Of a DNA stretch of 57,237 bases, positions 1 through 9,556 are shown piece by piece (within the stretch, counting starts at the first letter, position 1; each line of letters begins with the position of its first letter). Location of the stretch: contig JAEUPP010000082.1 of the NCBI GenBank assembly GCA_016790075.1, positions 1 to 57,237 on the forward strand, written 5' to 3'. The translations under genes were made by a program, and so were the position numbers. The notes beneath the pieces were generated by a model that worked only from the letters and a program-made list of their open reading frames with translations, was not told the origin of the DNA and did not search any database. The DNA comes from Rhodanobacteraceae bacterium. Its GTDB lineage: Bacteria; Pseudomonadota; Gammaproteobacteria; Xanthomonadales; Rhodanobacteraceae.

Positions 1-3000
1 GAAGCTCCAGCTGCCCTGGTTGGGGTCGCTCGCCTGCGTGCGATGGCCCAGCACGTTGTAGCTCGCGCGTGTGACCTGGCCGCCGGGTATCTGCCCGGGA
101 TACTGGGCATTCGTCCTGGCATCCGCGATGGCCGCCGGACGTCCTGCCGCATCGGCCCAGTAGCGCGTCACCCCGCCCTGCGCATCCTCCGTGCGCATCA
201 GCCCGGCCACGCCGCTGTAGCGCACCACATCGACACAGAGATTGGCCGGCACACACAGCTGGCGGCTGTTGCGCACCCGCACCGTGGTGCGGTTGCCGGC
301 GTAGGCGTAGGTGTGGATCACGTGGCGATTGCCCGGTGCCTGGGTCTGGTCCAGCGCGATTTCGGCATCGGGGCTGGTCTTGCTCGTCAGCCGGCCAGCG
401 CGGTCGTAGGTGAACGTCGACGCAAACGGCGCCGCGGAGGTGCTGCTGGCGAGGAAGAACGGCACGCTCTGCCTGGCCATAAGGCCCAGCCGGTCGTAGT
501 CGCTCAAGCTCGCCACGAAGGTGCCGTCAAAGCCGCGCACGGCGCGCTTGACCTCGCGGCCCAGCAGGTCCTGCCACACCACCCGCGTCGGGCTGCCGTT
601 CTGCACCGTCGTGATGCGGTAGGCCGCCAGCGATTCGGCCGGAACCGTCGTGCCGATACGCACCCCGCCTGCGCCCGTTCCCTCGCATACCCCATTCGTG
701 CACGGGTTCCAGGCCGTGTGCACCGGCTGGCTCAGCAGGGTCTCCACCCCGCCGCTCACCTTCAGCGTGTCGCTGCGGATAGTCCGGCCGAACGCATCGT
801 AGTAGTGGCGCACACGCACCTGCGTCGGCAGTGTGCTTTCCTTCAGCTGGCCGTCGCGCGCGCGGTAGCTCAGCTCGGTGATCGCCCCCGTGGCATCGAC
901 TGTGCTCGTCGGGAAATAGCCCTCACCACCCGTGTAACGCGTCTGCGTGGTGCGGGTCTGGTGGCTGCCGGCGACGCTGTCGTAATAGGTCTCCGCTATC
1001 GCTTCGGGCAGGCCGTAGTTGCTGCCCGACAGCGGATACGTGAACACCTTCTGCGTGCGCAGTAGCGGGTCGTCTTTTTCTACCGTCACCGTCGCCGGCG
1101 TGCGGTCCGGATTCCAGGTGTAGTCGGTATGCCGCGTCTGGGTTGGCAGTGCCACGTCCGCCGGCAGCGGATGGGCGCCTGTGTACTGCACCGGTTCCAG
1201 CGTCTCCTGCGTGGCCCTGAGCTGGCCGGGCCACCAGGTATCCGCATTGATCGTGTTGACGTAGTCCGCGTGGCTCCGGGTCTTGTGCCGGGTCACGAAC
1301 ACCACGGAACCCGGTGCCGCCGCCAGGTCCTGCGCCACGGTGAAGCTGTCGGTGAGGTTGCCGAAGGCATCCCAGCCCGCTTGTGTACCCGCGCCCTCGG
1401 CGTAGTGGCCCTGCGTAACCTCGGCGATCGGGCTCAGCCGGCCGTCTTCGGCCTCGGCCACGTCGTAACGTGTCGTGATCTGCTGGCTCAGGAACGGATA
1501 GTCAAACCGGTTGACCGCCGGGGCACCGTCTGTGACACAGGTGTCGCGGCTGGTGCGGTGGCAGCCCCAGGTGTAACGCACCTCGGTGAACGGACGCACC
1601 CATTCCAGCAGCGGCTGCTTGCCTATCGTGGGCAGCGGCGCTCCCGAACGCGTCCGCTCGATCTTGCCCGTCAGCGGGTATTTCTGGTGGAACTGCGTCA
1701 GCTCGCGCACTCCGCGTGCCGCATCACCACCCGCCAGCACCTGCTCGCGCACAATCGCACGGAACCCCTGGAAACCGCGGCCCATCCGGTTGTACATCGC
1801 CTCGCTATAGCCATAACGCCAGCTGCGGAAGCCCACCAGCGATCCCACGCCCGAGTTTTGCCACATCAGCCCCACGACCGGCAGGGTCGACTGGAAATAG
1901 AAATGGCTGCTGTCGACATAACCTTCGTCTGGCAAGGTATACAAAGGAACCTGTGCCGGCGTGCGGGATGCCTTGCTCGACAGCGGGAAGTATTTCCACT
2001 GCACCTGATCACCCAGCCCGTTCCTGATCTCATGGACCAGTCCCGGCAGCGTCGGCGGACCATTGACCGCTTCGGCAAACCCCACGTTCTCGTTGACGAA
2101 GCTGCGCAGCCCCTGGTTGAAGTCACTCACATTCAGCGTGACAGGAGCCGCCACCGGCACAGGCCCCACCCGCACCACCGCCGGGCCGGTCGTGCCGTTG
2201 CCGACAAAGTGGCACCGCGTGCCATTGAGGCCGGCGTTGTAGCAGCCCACCCGCGTGATCAGGTCGGTCAGGCCATCGCCATACAGGTCCTCAGCGCTGT
2301 TGAGCGAGGTCGCGCTGGCCAGTGTCATCGCCACCCGGTGTGCGCCGCGGTCGCTGCCGGCCGAGGCGTCCAGGCTGAAGCTCTCTGCCACATAGCCCGT
2401 CGACGTGGCGACAAAGCGCAGGCCGGCCATGTAATACAGCGACTGGTCGTTCGCCTCGAAAACAGCCTGGCGCGTGCGCACGCTGTACAGGTTGTCGGTC
2501 GTGATCGCGCGCCCCGGCCCCAGCGACACGGCAGGCATGTCCAGAATCGATGGCAGGGAATACGCGGACGGTTGGCCTGTAATGTCAGCCGCGGGATCGT
2601 TGCTGCACATCCATACCTCGGCCCGGCACGGTTCCGCGGTCCGCCCTCCCGAGTCCGTCTGCCGGCCTTCGTCGTAGGGACACGCACCACTTTCGATACT
2701 CTCGAAATCCACCGTGACTGCCGTGCACTGCCGCGCCGCCAGGGCCACCGGATACAGCAGGTCAGCCTTGCCGTCGCTGTCCAGATCCGCACTCGGCAGC
2801 TGGCCCGCATAACGCAGCCGGTTCTTCTTCATTCCCGTCGTCATCAACAACGCATCGGTATTGCCCTCGATCGGCTGCTCCCCCGCGAAGCCGCGGCCGG
2901 TGGCGATCTGCACCTTCCAGCTGCCGCGTGGGCAGCTTTGGCTGGCAGGAGTGCAGGTGCTCGGCAACGCATACAGCAGGTCACTGAGTCCATCGCCATT

Positions 3001-6000
3001 GACGTCATGCCAGCGCATGGCCGCGCCAACGCTGCGGTAGCCCGTGTCCGTAATCGGCAGGTTCAGCGCTTGCGGCGCACAGGCATACCAGGGCGCCGGA
3101 CTGCTGGCCGCGGTGCAGGTGTCCAGCGCGCGGGCGCCGGGCAGGCGCGACAGCAGCAGCGTGGTGATCGCATCGACCTCGCCACCGGGCTGGGTCGTCC
3201 TCGTCGTGATCACCAGATCCGTGTTGCCGTCGCCGTTGAGATCTCCCACCGGGGACAGGCCGCCTTCCAGCGTCGCATGTGACCAGTGATGCAACGCGAC
3301 ACCCATGGCGAAGCTCGGCGTGCCCGGCACCGTCGTCGTATTGCGGTAGTAGCACAGCACCTGTGCAAACGGCGCCGTGCCCCCCTGCCCGGCCTGCGGG
3401 CCGCCGCAGTCCGTACCGCGGCGGCGCAGCAGCAGATCGGCCTGGCCATCACCGTCGGCATCATCGCTGCCGACCAGTTGGGCACCGGCCGGTACGCTGC
3501 CCAGTGTCACGCTGGCAAAGGTCGCTGCCGGCGTCGCACCGAAGTTCGCGCCCCGCGCCAGACTCCAGCGATACACGCGCAGGCTGCCGCCCTCATCGGC
3601 GGCCAGCAGGTCCGCCCGGCCGTCGCCGTCATAGTCGGTCTGCATCCCTTGTGTGAAGTACGGCAGGGTGCCGGCGATGGCCGTGATGTCCAGCACACCG
3701 GTCACGGCGCGGTCGGCACTCTGCTTGACCAGCCAGGTATGGAACTGCTGGTCGCTCTGGCGCTGATACACCAGCACTTCCCGCACGCCGTCGCCGTCGA
3801 GATCGCCGATGGTCTGGATCTGACGATCGACGAAGGCGCCATTGGCGCCAGCGGCCACGTCCGGCAGACCGGCAAGGGCCTGCGGCCGCAGCACATAGTC
3901 TGGCGGCAGATCGTTCCAGGTGATGAGGGTCTTGGGCAGGCAGACCTGCTGGCCATGGGCGCCGGCACCGGCCGTTTCTTCGCCGCCCGCCGCGCAGTAC
4001 TGCACCGATTGCAGCGCGCTGCGGCCACTGTGCAGATTGCCCGACGCCTGACTCAGCGGATCGGTGTAGTTCAGCAGGTACTGGCTGGTCCAGGTGCCCG
4101 CGACAAACACGGACAGGCCGGTCAGGCGCTGGGTGCGTTCCGTCAGACCGCCGGCCAGATACGAGCGGCTGCGATCGGCGGGGGGCCGGCCGCCATACGA
4201 CAACTCGACAATGCGGTTGCCTTCAACCGCCCCCGTGCCGGTATAGCTGATCCGCATCAGCAACTTTTCGCCTTTTCCAAATTGCTGCTGTGTGCTGTAG
4301 GTATACAGAACGCTGTTGCCCAAGGCGTCCTGATGCCGCTCCAGGTTCCAGCTCAGCGGCACACTGACCCCATCGGGCACCTGGCGCGATCCACCACCCT
4401 GGCAGGCGCCGCCATCGGACACGCCACCGTAGTAGCTGACTTCACCGGACTTGTGCTCGACCTTGAAGCAGGTCGTGCTGCTGGCCAGATCGCCGCCGTA
4501 CTGGGTGATGCGCGCGAAGTTGTTCAGTTCGGTGCGGTAGTACGCCTTGTTGACGCCGTAAGGCAGTGGCGCCTCGTCGGGCCGGGGCACCGCGCCGTTG
4601 ACATCGGTGCGCACCAGGCGCTGTCCGTCCAGACACAGGGCATCGTTGTTGTCCAGGTTCACAGCCGCGGCCTTGCCGGCGCCGTCCTGCGCCATCGTCC
4701 TGGGGCAGCGATGGATCGCGCTCAGCCCCGACAGCGACCAGCCCAGGCCAGCAAGGCCGTTGCCGTTGCGGCTGCTGTAGCTCAGTGCCAGCTGGGGCTC
4801 CATGCCATTGCGGCCCGGCGGCAGGGTGATCGGTATCGAATACTGCGCCGCGCCGCCATCGGTCGAGGCCTCGCCGGGGATGGCGCCGGTGCGGGCATCG
4901 TGCACCGGCCGGTCGCAGCCGTTAGTGCCCGCCGGGGTGCAGGCGATGTTCTCCACGTTCGCATCAGCGATCACGCCCTGGCGCAGCACGCGCACTTCCG
5001 GCGTGCGCAGGGTCGTCAGCACGCCCGTGCCGTTGTAGCGGTAGGTGATCTCGTACTGCACGCGGGCACCGACCCGGTGCGTGTCCGCCAGCACATTGCT
5101 CAGGCCCGACGCAAACAGCGTGCTGGCCCCGCCGTTATTGAGGTCCCGGCGGCGGATCTGCGCATTCGGATCATTCGTGCTCCAGCTCACCTGGAAGGTG
5201 CACGGGTCGTTCTCGCCCGGCACCCGGCAGACGGTCTTGTCCACCACCACGTGGTTGGCATCAAACCGCATCACCGGCACGTTGTCGGGCAGGGCCGGCA
5301 CATTGTTCGGCGGCGGCCAGTCCACCGCCGCTGCCCCGGTCACACTGGCCGGCACATCAGCAACCAGGTACATGCGCCCGTAGGCCGCATCCGTGATCGT
5401 GCGGCCGAAGCGGCCATACGTGTCCGGCCCTGGCGTCGCATCGTGATCGGCGTCCAGGCCGCAGGGCGCGGGAGCCGCGCTGCAGTCGGTGACGGCGGGA
5501 TGCGCGCCGGCCGTGGGCTGGAAGCGGATATAACGCAGGGCACCGCGCGTGGTCGCATTGATGGTGTCATCCGACGGCGCGGTCTTGCCCCAGTCGTCTT
5601 CCGACTGCAGCCAGACCGGGCGGCCGTTGGTATCGAAAATCGCCGCCGCCGCGGTTTCCACATAGTTCTGGCTGTTCGGATCGATATCCACCAGCAGATC
5701 CACGCCCCAGCCCACCAGCGGATCTTCGTTGATCCCGCGGTAGAACCAGTTCGAGGAGAACGCCTGGTTGATCACCCCCGTACCGCGGCGCAGGGCGCGC
5801 TGGTCGCGGAAGGTGTCGAAAATGCATTCGTCATACGTCGCGCTACCGACCGCCGGAATCTGCGCGTTGCGGTCCCAGCGCCAGCGCACCGCAGCCCGCG
5901 TCGTGGTCTGGTTCGGAAACGTCACCGACACCGAGCCCACCGGCGTCAGCACGCGGCCCTGTGTGGTAAAGGTCCAGCGCGCCTCGTACAGGTTCGACTG

Positions 6001-6345
6001 CCAGGTGCGCTCGCCGGTCACGGCGTTGAATTGCAGGGGCTTGTTTTCACCATGCAGCCAGACCGGCCGGCCTGCGGTGTCATAGGTGAACCAGGTCAGG
6101 TACATCGACTGCTGGCCTTCCCCATAGAAGAAATCCCAGCCGATACCGCTGCGCTGCGGATTCCACCAGCGCCCCGGGAACATGTGCACATCACCCGGTT
6201 CCGTCGGCGCCGTCGGCGCCACACAGACCGAGGCCGGCGGTGGTGCCAGCAGTGCTGGCAAGGTCTGCGCCACACCGCTGCTGGCCCAACCGCCGCCGAC
6301 CAGCGCCAGCAGCGCCAGTTCCTTTATTCGCTTAGCTGTACTCAT
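1..6345 (-). CDS. SpvB/Rhs-type giant secreted protein (3' end outside window)
   Basis: One uninterrupted minus frame of 2115 codons runs from an ATG at 6345 (preceded by GGTGGAGC) to the window edge, so the C-terminus is missing. After a signal peptide (about residues 1-28) come two copies of a module ending in GRPVWL, near residues 50-95 (WFTYDTAGRPVWL) and 170-250. A SpvB-type domain follows from about residue 485 (PGEASTDGGAAQYSIPITLP, then LGWSLSG). FG-GAP/VCBS-like Asp-rich loops occur near residues 845, 907, 965, 1040, 1118, 1190 and 1360 (for example DYDGDGRADLL). YD/Rhs repeats begin near 1850 (YYDAFGRTIR) and continue to the edge. This order matches the TcaC/TcdB-Rhs shell family, in which the shell often encapsulates a toxic C-terminal domain; whether a toxin tip exists here cannot be seen. 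The long plus-strand open frames over this region are shadows. Confidence 0.93.
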   Translation of the reverse strand, partial: MSTAKRIKELALLALVGGGWASSGVAQTLPALLAPPPASVCVAPTAPTEPGDVHMFPGRWWNPQRSGIGWDFFYGEGQQSMYLTWFTYDTAGRPVWLHGENKPLQFNAVTGERTWQSNLYEARWTFTTQGRVLTPVGSVSVTFPNQTTTRAAVRWRWDRNAQIPAVGSATYDECIFDTFRDQRALRRGTGVINQAFSSNWFYRGINEDPLVGWGVDLLVDIDPNSQNYVETAAAAIFDTNGRPVWLQSEDDWGKTAPSDDTINATTRGALRYIRFQPTAGAHPAVTDCSAAPAPCGLDADHDATPGPDTYGRFGRTITDAAYGRMYLVADVPASVTGAAAVDWPPPNNVPALPDNVPVMRFDANHVVVDKTVCRVPGENDPCTFQVSWSTNDPNAQIRRRDLNNGGASTLFASGLSNVLADTHRVGARVQYEITYRYNGTGVLTTLRTPEVRVLRQGVIADANVENIACTPAGTNGCDRPVHDARTGAIPGEASTDGGAAQYSIPITLPPGRNGMEPQLALSYSSRNGNGLAGLGWSLSGLSAIHRCPRTMAQDGAGKAAAVNLDNNDALCLDGQRLVRTDVNGAVPRPDEAPLPYGVNKAYYRTELNNFARITQYGGDLASSTTCFKVEHKSGEVSYYGGVSDGGACQGGGSRQVPDGVSVPLSWNLERHQDALGNSVLYTYSTQQQFGKGEKLLMRISYTGTGAVEGNRIVELSYGGRPPADRSRSYLAGGLTERTQRLTGLSVFVAGTWTSQYLLNYTDPLSQASGNLHSGRSALQSVQYCAAGGEETAGAGAHGQQVCLPKTLITWNDLPPDYVLRPQALAGLPDVAAGANGAFVDRQIQTIGDLDGDGVREVLVYQRQSDQQFHTWLVKQSADRAVTGVLDITAIAGTLPYFTQGMQTDYDGDGRADLLAADEGGSLRVYRWSLARGANFGATPAATFASVTLGSVPAGAQLVGSDDADGDGQADLLLRRRGTDCGGPQAGQGGTAPFAQVLCYYRNTTTVPGTPSFAMGVALHHWSHATLEGGLSPVGDLNGDGNTDLVITTRTTQPGGEVDAITTLLLSRLPGARALDTCTAASSPAPWYACAPQALNLPITDTGYRSVGAAMRWHDVNGDGLSDLLYALPSTCTPASQSCPRGSWKVQIATGRGFAGEQPIEGNTDALLMTTGMKKNRLRYAGQLPSADLDSDGKADLLYPVALAARQCTAVTVDFESIESGACPYDEGRQTDSGGRTAEPCRAEVWMCSNDPAADITGQPSAYSLPSILDMPAVSLGPGRAITTDNLYSVRTRQAVFEANDQSLYYMAGLRFVATSTGYVAESFSLDASAGSDRGAHRVAMTLASATSLNSAEDLYGDGLTDLITRVGCYNAGLNGTRCHFVGNGTTGPAVVRVGPVPVAAPVTLNVSDFNQGLRSFVNENVGFAEAVNGPPTLPGLVHEIRNGLGDQVQWKYFPLSSKASRTPAQVPLYTLPDEGYVDSSHFYFQSTLPVVGLMWQNSGVGSLVGFRSWRYGYSEAMYNRMGRGFQGFRAIVREQVLAGGDAARGVRELTQFHQKYPLTGKIERTRSGAPLPTIGKQPLLEWVRPFTEVRYTWGCHRTSRDTCVTDGAPAVNRFDYPFLSQQITTRYDVAEAEDGRLSPIAEVTQGHYAEGAGTQAGWDAFGNLTDSFTVAQDLAAAPGSVVFVTRHKTRSHADYVNTINADTWWPGQLRATQETLEPVQYTGAHPLPADVALPTQTRHTDYTWNPDRTPATVTVEKDDPLLRTQKVFTYPLSGSNYGLPEAIAETYYDSVAGSHQTRTTQTRYTGGEGYFPTSTVDATGAITELSYRARDGQLKESTLPTQVRVRHYYDAFGRTIRSDTLKVSGGVETLLSQPVHTAWNPCTNGVCEGTGAGGVRIGTTVPAESLAAYRITTVQNGSPTRVVWQDLLGREVKRAVRGFDGTFVASLSDYDRLGLMARQSVPFFLASSTSAAPFASTFTYDRAGRLTSKTSPDAEIALDQTQAPGNRHVIHTYAYAGNRTTVRVRNSRQLCVPANLCVDVVRYSGVAGLMRTEDAQGGVTRYWADAAGRPAAIADARTNAQYPGQIPGGQVTRASYNVLGHRTQASDPNQGSWSF

Positions 6346-6902
6346 GCTCCACCCTGTTCTGATCGGTTCCACCGCCTGCGATGCAGGCAGCCACACGCAC
6401 GCCTACGCCGCCGCGCGGCACGCTGCGGTTTTTGTCTTGCTTGGGAATTGGCGCCGATGACTGGCCTGACGCCTGTACTACTGTCGCTTATCCCTGTCTC
6501 ACTACCTGCTACTTGAGGCTGAAACGCAGCAGAAATAGTCGTTCCGCGGGCTCCTGCCCTGGGGCTCCCGACCTTCCTGCATGCACTCGGCGGGAGTGCC
6601 CGAATCTCGCGCAGGTTTCTGACCCCACGATGTGACCGTTGTTGCAAGCCGAAGTACTCATCCCGCCGCTGTGAACCCGCGAGGCTAGCGGGGTTGACAG
6701 CGAAACCGGCGGCTCTCGACAGCCGCGTATTGCAGGCCGGTTCAGCCAGCCGCACCGGGCCCGGAACGGATCAGCTGAGGTCGCCACGTGCTGCATTGCG
6801 GCGTGCACCGCGGCCCGGGCTGCGTAGAGTGACGCGGCCTTTGGCCGTTGCCGGGGCGCGGTATCGGGGGATCCGCTCAATTGTTCGGAAGGGGAGTTGT
6901 AC
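6346..6902. other. Divergent intergenic region, 557 bases
   Basis: This stretch separates the SpvB/Rhs gene (leftward) from the serine protease gene (rightward) and must hold both promoters. I see no convincing coding frame and no clear sigma-70 promoter. An imperfect GCGG/CCGC hairpin lies at about 6857-6876, just ahead of the protease ribosome binding site (GGAAGGGGAG, 6887-6896). Confidence 0.6.
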
Positions 6903-8297
6903 ATGATTCGCACACATCGCCTTGCGGCTGCGGTCGCTGTACTGCTGTCGCTGTCGGTCGCACCAGCCATCGCGCAGAACGCGCGCGGCAGCACGGAAAT
7001 GGATTCAGCACCTGCGACGGAAGCGGCCAGCGAGGCCACAACCGGTCGCGCCGCGTTCCAGACCCTCGCCAATCCACTGACCATCGCCAAGCTGGCACTG
7101 CCGGATCCTATGGATCTGAGCTTGCTCGCCGAACGCCGCCGCCTGCAGGACAAGCGTGGCGAACCGCTGGAACTGGCCTTTGGCCGTGAAACCGGCAGCC
7201 AGGCCATGCCCCTGGAAAAAATGCAGTGGCAACCACTCGCCGGCGGTGCCCTGGGCACCCAGCTGCACGTTCAGTCCGATGGTGCGGTAGCGCTGCGCGC
7301 GGCGCTCGAATTCACCGCACCGGCCAATGGTTCGCGCATCAACTATGACGACATCACGCTGCGCTTCCGCGGTGACGACGGCCAGACCTTCGAGGTCGCC
7401 GGCAAGGATCTCGTCCGTGGTGAAGCGAACTGGTCACCCATCGTCAACGGCCAGTCGCTGACCATCGAAATCGTGCTTGCACCAGGTTCGCGCGCACAGG
7501 CATTGAGCCTGCGCATTCCGCAGCTGTCGCATTTCGATATGAACCCGGCCTCCACGGACCGCGCGATAGGCCGCAAGATCGGTGAAAGCGACTACTGCGA
7601 ACGCGACATCGTCTGCCGCACCAGCCCGCCATCGGGCTTTACCAGCACCGCCAACGCCGTCGCGCGCATGGTCTATACCAAGGGCAGCAGCTCCTACCTG
7701 TGCACCGGCACCCTGCTCAACAACGGCCATAGCCCGAAAAAACGCCTGTTCTGGACTGCGAATCACTGCATCAGCTCGCAGACGGTCGCCAATACACTGC
7801 AGACCTACTGGTTCTATCAGGCGACGACCTGTGATGGTTCTACCGTCAGCTCGTCCGCGCGTACGCTGACCGGTGGCGCCTATCTGCGCCACAACAACCG
7901 CTCACGCGATACCTCGCTGCTTGAACTCAAGACTGCACCGCCAGCAGGCGCGATCTATGCGGGCTGGAGCAGCGCAGCCATTGGCGCCACCGGCACCGCG
8001 ATCGAAGGCATCCACCACCCGGCCGGCGATGTGAAGAAATATTCTCTGGGCTCCGTAACGCTGCTTTCGGGCAGCATTGACGGCCTCGGCCCGTTCTACC
8101 GCGTGCGCTGGACCACGGGTGTCACCGAAGGAGGCTCTTCGGGTTCCGGGCTGTTCACGGTCAGCAGCACCGGCAGCTATCAGCTGCGCGGCGGTCTCTA
8201 TGGCGGCACGTCGTACTGCAGCGCGCCCAGTGACCCCGATTACTACTCGCGCCTGTCCGACGTGTATTCCAGCATTTCCAGCTACCTGACACCGTAA
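6903..8297 (+). CDS. Secreted trypsin-like serine endopeptidase (lysyl endopeptidase type)
   Basis: The protein has 464 residues from the ATG at 6903; a TTG two codons upstream is less likely because GGAAGGGGAG sits six bases before the ATG. It starts with a signal peptide of about 24 residues ending APAIA. A propeptide-like region follows, then a chymotrypsin-fold protease domain with the triad His near 287 (FWTANHC), Asp near 336 (DTSLLEL) and Ser near 413 (GGSSGSGLF). The paired cysteines and the TANHC context resemble bacterial lysyl endopeptidases (Achromobacter protease I group). It is predicted to be exported and self-processed, acting on extracellular protein. It lies next to two polysaccharide monooxygenase genes, suggesting a degradative or predatory secretome. 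Substrate specificity is inferred only from family resemblance. Confidence 0.92.
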   Translation: MIRTHRLAAAVAVLLSLSVAPAIAQNARGSTEMDSAPATEAASEATTGRAAFQTLANPLTIAKLALPDPMDLSLLAERRRLQDKRGEPLELAFGRETGSQAMPLEKMQWQPLAGGALGTQLHVQSDGAVALRAALEFTAPANGSRINYDDITLRFRGDDGQTFEVAGKDLVRGEANWSPIVNGQSLTIEIVLAPGSRAQALSLRIPQLSHFDMNPASTDRAIGRKIGESDYCERDIVCRTSPPSGFTSTANAVARMVYTKGSSSYLCTGTLLNNGHSPKKRLFWTANHCISSQTVANTLQTYWFYQATTCDGSTVSSSARTLTGGAYLRHNNRSRDTSLLELKTAPPAGAIYAGWSSAAIGATGTAIEGIHHPAGDVKKYSLGSVTLLSGSIDGLGPFYRVRWTTGVTEGGSSGSGLFTVSSTGSYQLRGGLYGGTSYCSAPSDPDYYSRLSDVYSSISSYLTP

Positions 8298-8304
8298 CCC
8301 CTCC

Positions 8305-8337
8305 TGCGGGCCGGCCCGACCTGCTGGCCGGCCCGCA
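8305..8337 (+). terminator. Strong hairpin after the serine protease gene
   Basis: A perfect 12-base stem (TGCGGGCCGGCC at 8305-8316 with its complement at 8326-8337) and a nine-base loop begin eight bases after the stop codon. No T run follows, so it is either an intrinsic terminator without a good U tract or a 3'-end stabilising hairpin. Confidence 0.65.
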
Positions 8338-8470
8338 ATACGGCTGCAAACACAGCCGCAAGAACACGAACTGCGCGCTGCCTCACGGCAGCGGATTTGA
8401 CGGCGTAGACAATACGCCGCACTCAATACCGATAAGCCGTACCGCGCCGCGCCCGCCGCCGCGCTTAATC

Positions 8471-8485
8471 GCACGCCTTGCGTGC
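8471..8485. promoter_or_regulatory. Shared palindrome upstream of first LPMO gene
   Basis: GCACGC-CTT-GCGTGC, a 6+3+6 inverted repeat, lies 105 bases upstream of the GTG start. The identical 15 bases occur at 9432-9446 upstream of the second LPMO gene, both preceded by CGCGCTTA. It is a candidate operator for a common regulator or a retained piece of the gene duplication. Confidence 0.6.
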
Positions 8486-8531
8486 ATCGCGCATTCCCTG
8501 TCATCCACCGAAGGACAGGCTCATCAAAGTT

Positions 8532-8569
8532 GCCGCGACCGTCTGCGACACCGCAGCGGCTGTCGCGGC
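8532..8569 (+). promoter_or_regulatory. Leader hairpin before first LPMO gene
   Basis: GCCGCGAC (8532-8539) pairs with GTCGCGGC (8562-8569), and inside it CTGCG (8543-8547) pairs with CGCAG (8552-8556). The hairpin ends about seven bases before the ribosome binding site GGGAAGGAGA (8576-8584), so it would form in the mRNA leader. Confidence 0.5.
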
Positions 8570-8589
8570 GTGCAGGGAAGGAGAATCGT

Positions 8590-9261
8590 GTGAACCAGCG
8601 TTTCCTCACGTGCAGCGCCAGCGTGCTGTTTGCCGTTACGGTGCTCGGAGCACCCCAGCCTGCGTCCGCGCACGGCAGCATGACGACGCCGCCCAGCCGC
8701 ATCTACTACTGCTATCTCAACGGTGCGGAGAACCCCACTGATCCGGGCTGCATCGCGATCAAGCAGAACGGCGGCACCGACGCCGTCTATGACTGGATGA
8801 GTGTCAATCAGGCCAATGCCAACGGCAACCATCAGGCCGTCGTGCCGGACGGCAAACTGTGCAGCGGCAACAACCCCCTGTTTACGACGCTGGACATGCT
8901 GCGATCCGACTGGCATACGACACCGATCACCGCCAGCGGCGACGGCACGTTCCAGTTCGCGTTCCGCGGCACGGCGCCGCACGCAACGCGCGATTGGATC
9001 TTCTACGTGAGCCGCACAGGCTGGTTGCCCACGCAACCGCTACGCTGGGCCGACATGGAGGAGTTCTGCCGCCTCGGCAACGTTGCACTGAACCCCGATG
9101 GCCACTACTACCTGCGCTGCCCATTGCCGGCTGCCACCGGCAAGCGCGTGATCTACTCGGTATGGCAACGATCGGACAGCCCGGAAGCTTTTTATACCTG
9201 TATTGATGTTGATTTCGGAGCTGGCCGCGATGCACTCTTCGCAAACGGCTTCCAGCAGTAA
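8590..9261 (+). CDS. AA10 lytic polysaccharide monooxygenase (chitin-binding type), single domain
   Basis: A GTG start at 8590, following GGGAAGGAGA, gives 223 residues. The signal peptide ends at Ala27 (QPASA) so that the mature protein begins with His28 (HGSMTTPPSR). This His1 plus His131 (TAPHATRDW) form the copper-binding histidine brace of family AA10. The AFYTCIDV segment near the C-terminus matches the family's axial-Phe region. These enzymes oxidatively cleave chitin or cellulose outside the cell. Unlike its neighbour it has no carbohydrate-binding module; instead it ends in DALFANGFQQ, a tail shared with other secreted proteins in this window. A longer in-frame start upstream (8482) would bury the signal peptide and lacks a ribosome binding site. 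Confidence 0.93.
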   Translation: MNQRFLTCSASVLFAVTVLGAPQPASAHGSMTTPPSRIYYCYLNGAENPTDPGCIAIKQNGGTDAVYDWMSVNQANANGNHQAVVPDGKLCSGNNPLFTTLDMLRSDWHTTPITASGDGTFQFAFRGTAPHATRDWIFYVSRTGWLPTQPLRWADMEEFCRLGNVALNPDGHYYLRCPLPAATGKRVIYSVWQRSDSPEAFYTCIDVDFGAGRDALFANGFQQ

Positions 9262-9278
9262 TGCGTTTCGCCACCCAC

Positions 9279-9314
9279 GTTTGCGCTGCCGCCACAGGGT
9301 GCAGCGCGCGAACG
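9279..9314 (+). terminator. Terminator-like hairpin after first LPMO gene
   Basis: CGTT-t-GCGCTGC (9279-9289 region) pairs with GCAGCGC-gcg-AACG (9301-9314), giving a bulged stem with an 11-base loop shortly after the stop codon. There is no T run. Confidence 0.5.
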
Positions 9315-9411
9315 GCAGTGTGCAGCGTCTGAACTGATCCAGGCCGGCACCAGCAACACTACGGCGCCGCAACGCGCGGCGCCGAGGACGACAATAACTA
9401 GCACGGGTGTC

Positions 9412-9446
9412 GCGCGGAATCCGCGCTTACCGCACGCCTTGCGTGC
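9412..9446. promoter_or_regulatory. Two inverted repeats upstream of second LPMO gene
   Basis: GCGCGGA-A-TCCGCGC (9412-9426) is followed by GCACGC-CTT-GCGTGC (9432-9446). The second is identical to 8471-8485 and sits 111 bases upstream of the GTG start, nearly the same distance as in the first LPMO gene. Confidence 0.6.
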
Positions 9447-9487
9447 ACCGCCACCGCCGTCAATCCACCTCCGGACGGCTCTTGCTG

Positions 9488-9529
9488 CGCCGCCTTTGCC
9501 ACCGGCCCTGAAACCGTGGCAGGGCGGCG
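9488..9529 (+). promoter_or_regulatory. Leader hairpin before second LPMO gene
   Basis: CGCCGCC (9488-9494) pairs with GGCGGCG (9523-9529), and TGCCACCGG (9497-9505) pairs with CCGTGGCA (9514-9521) with one bulged C. It ends about 14 bases before the ribosome binding site (CCGGAGA, 9542-9548). Position and size parallel the hairpin at 8532-8569 although the sequence differs. Confidence 0.5.
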
Positions 9530-9556
9530 TACCTTCCTAATCCGGAGAAATTCGCC

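Noticed and set aside
1129-6516. Two very long plus-strand open frames (717 and 1076 codons)
   Set aside because: They are antisense to the SpvB/Rhs gene. The translations are Arg/His/Gln/Ala-rich with no domains, as expected for shadows of a high-GC gene, whereas the minus frame shows clear domains.
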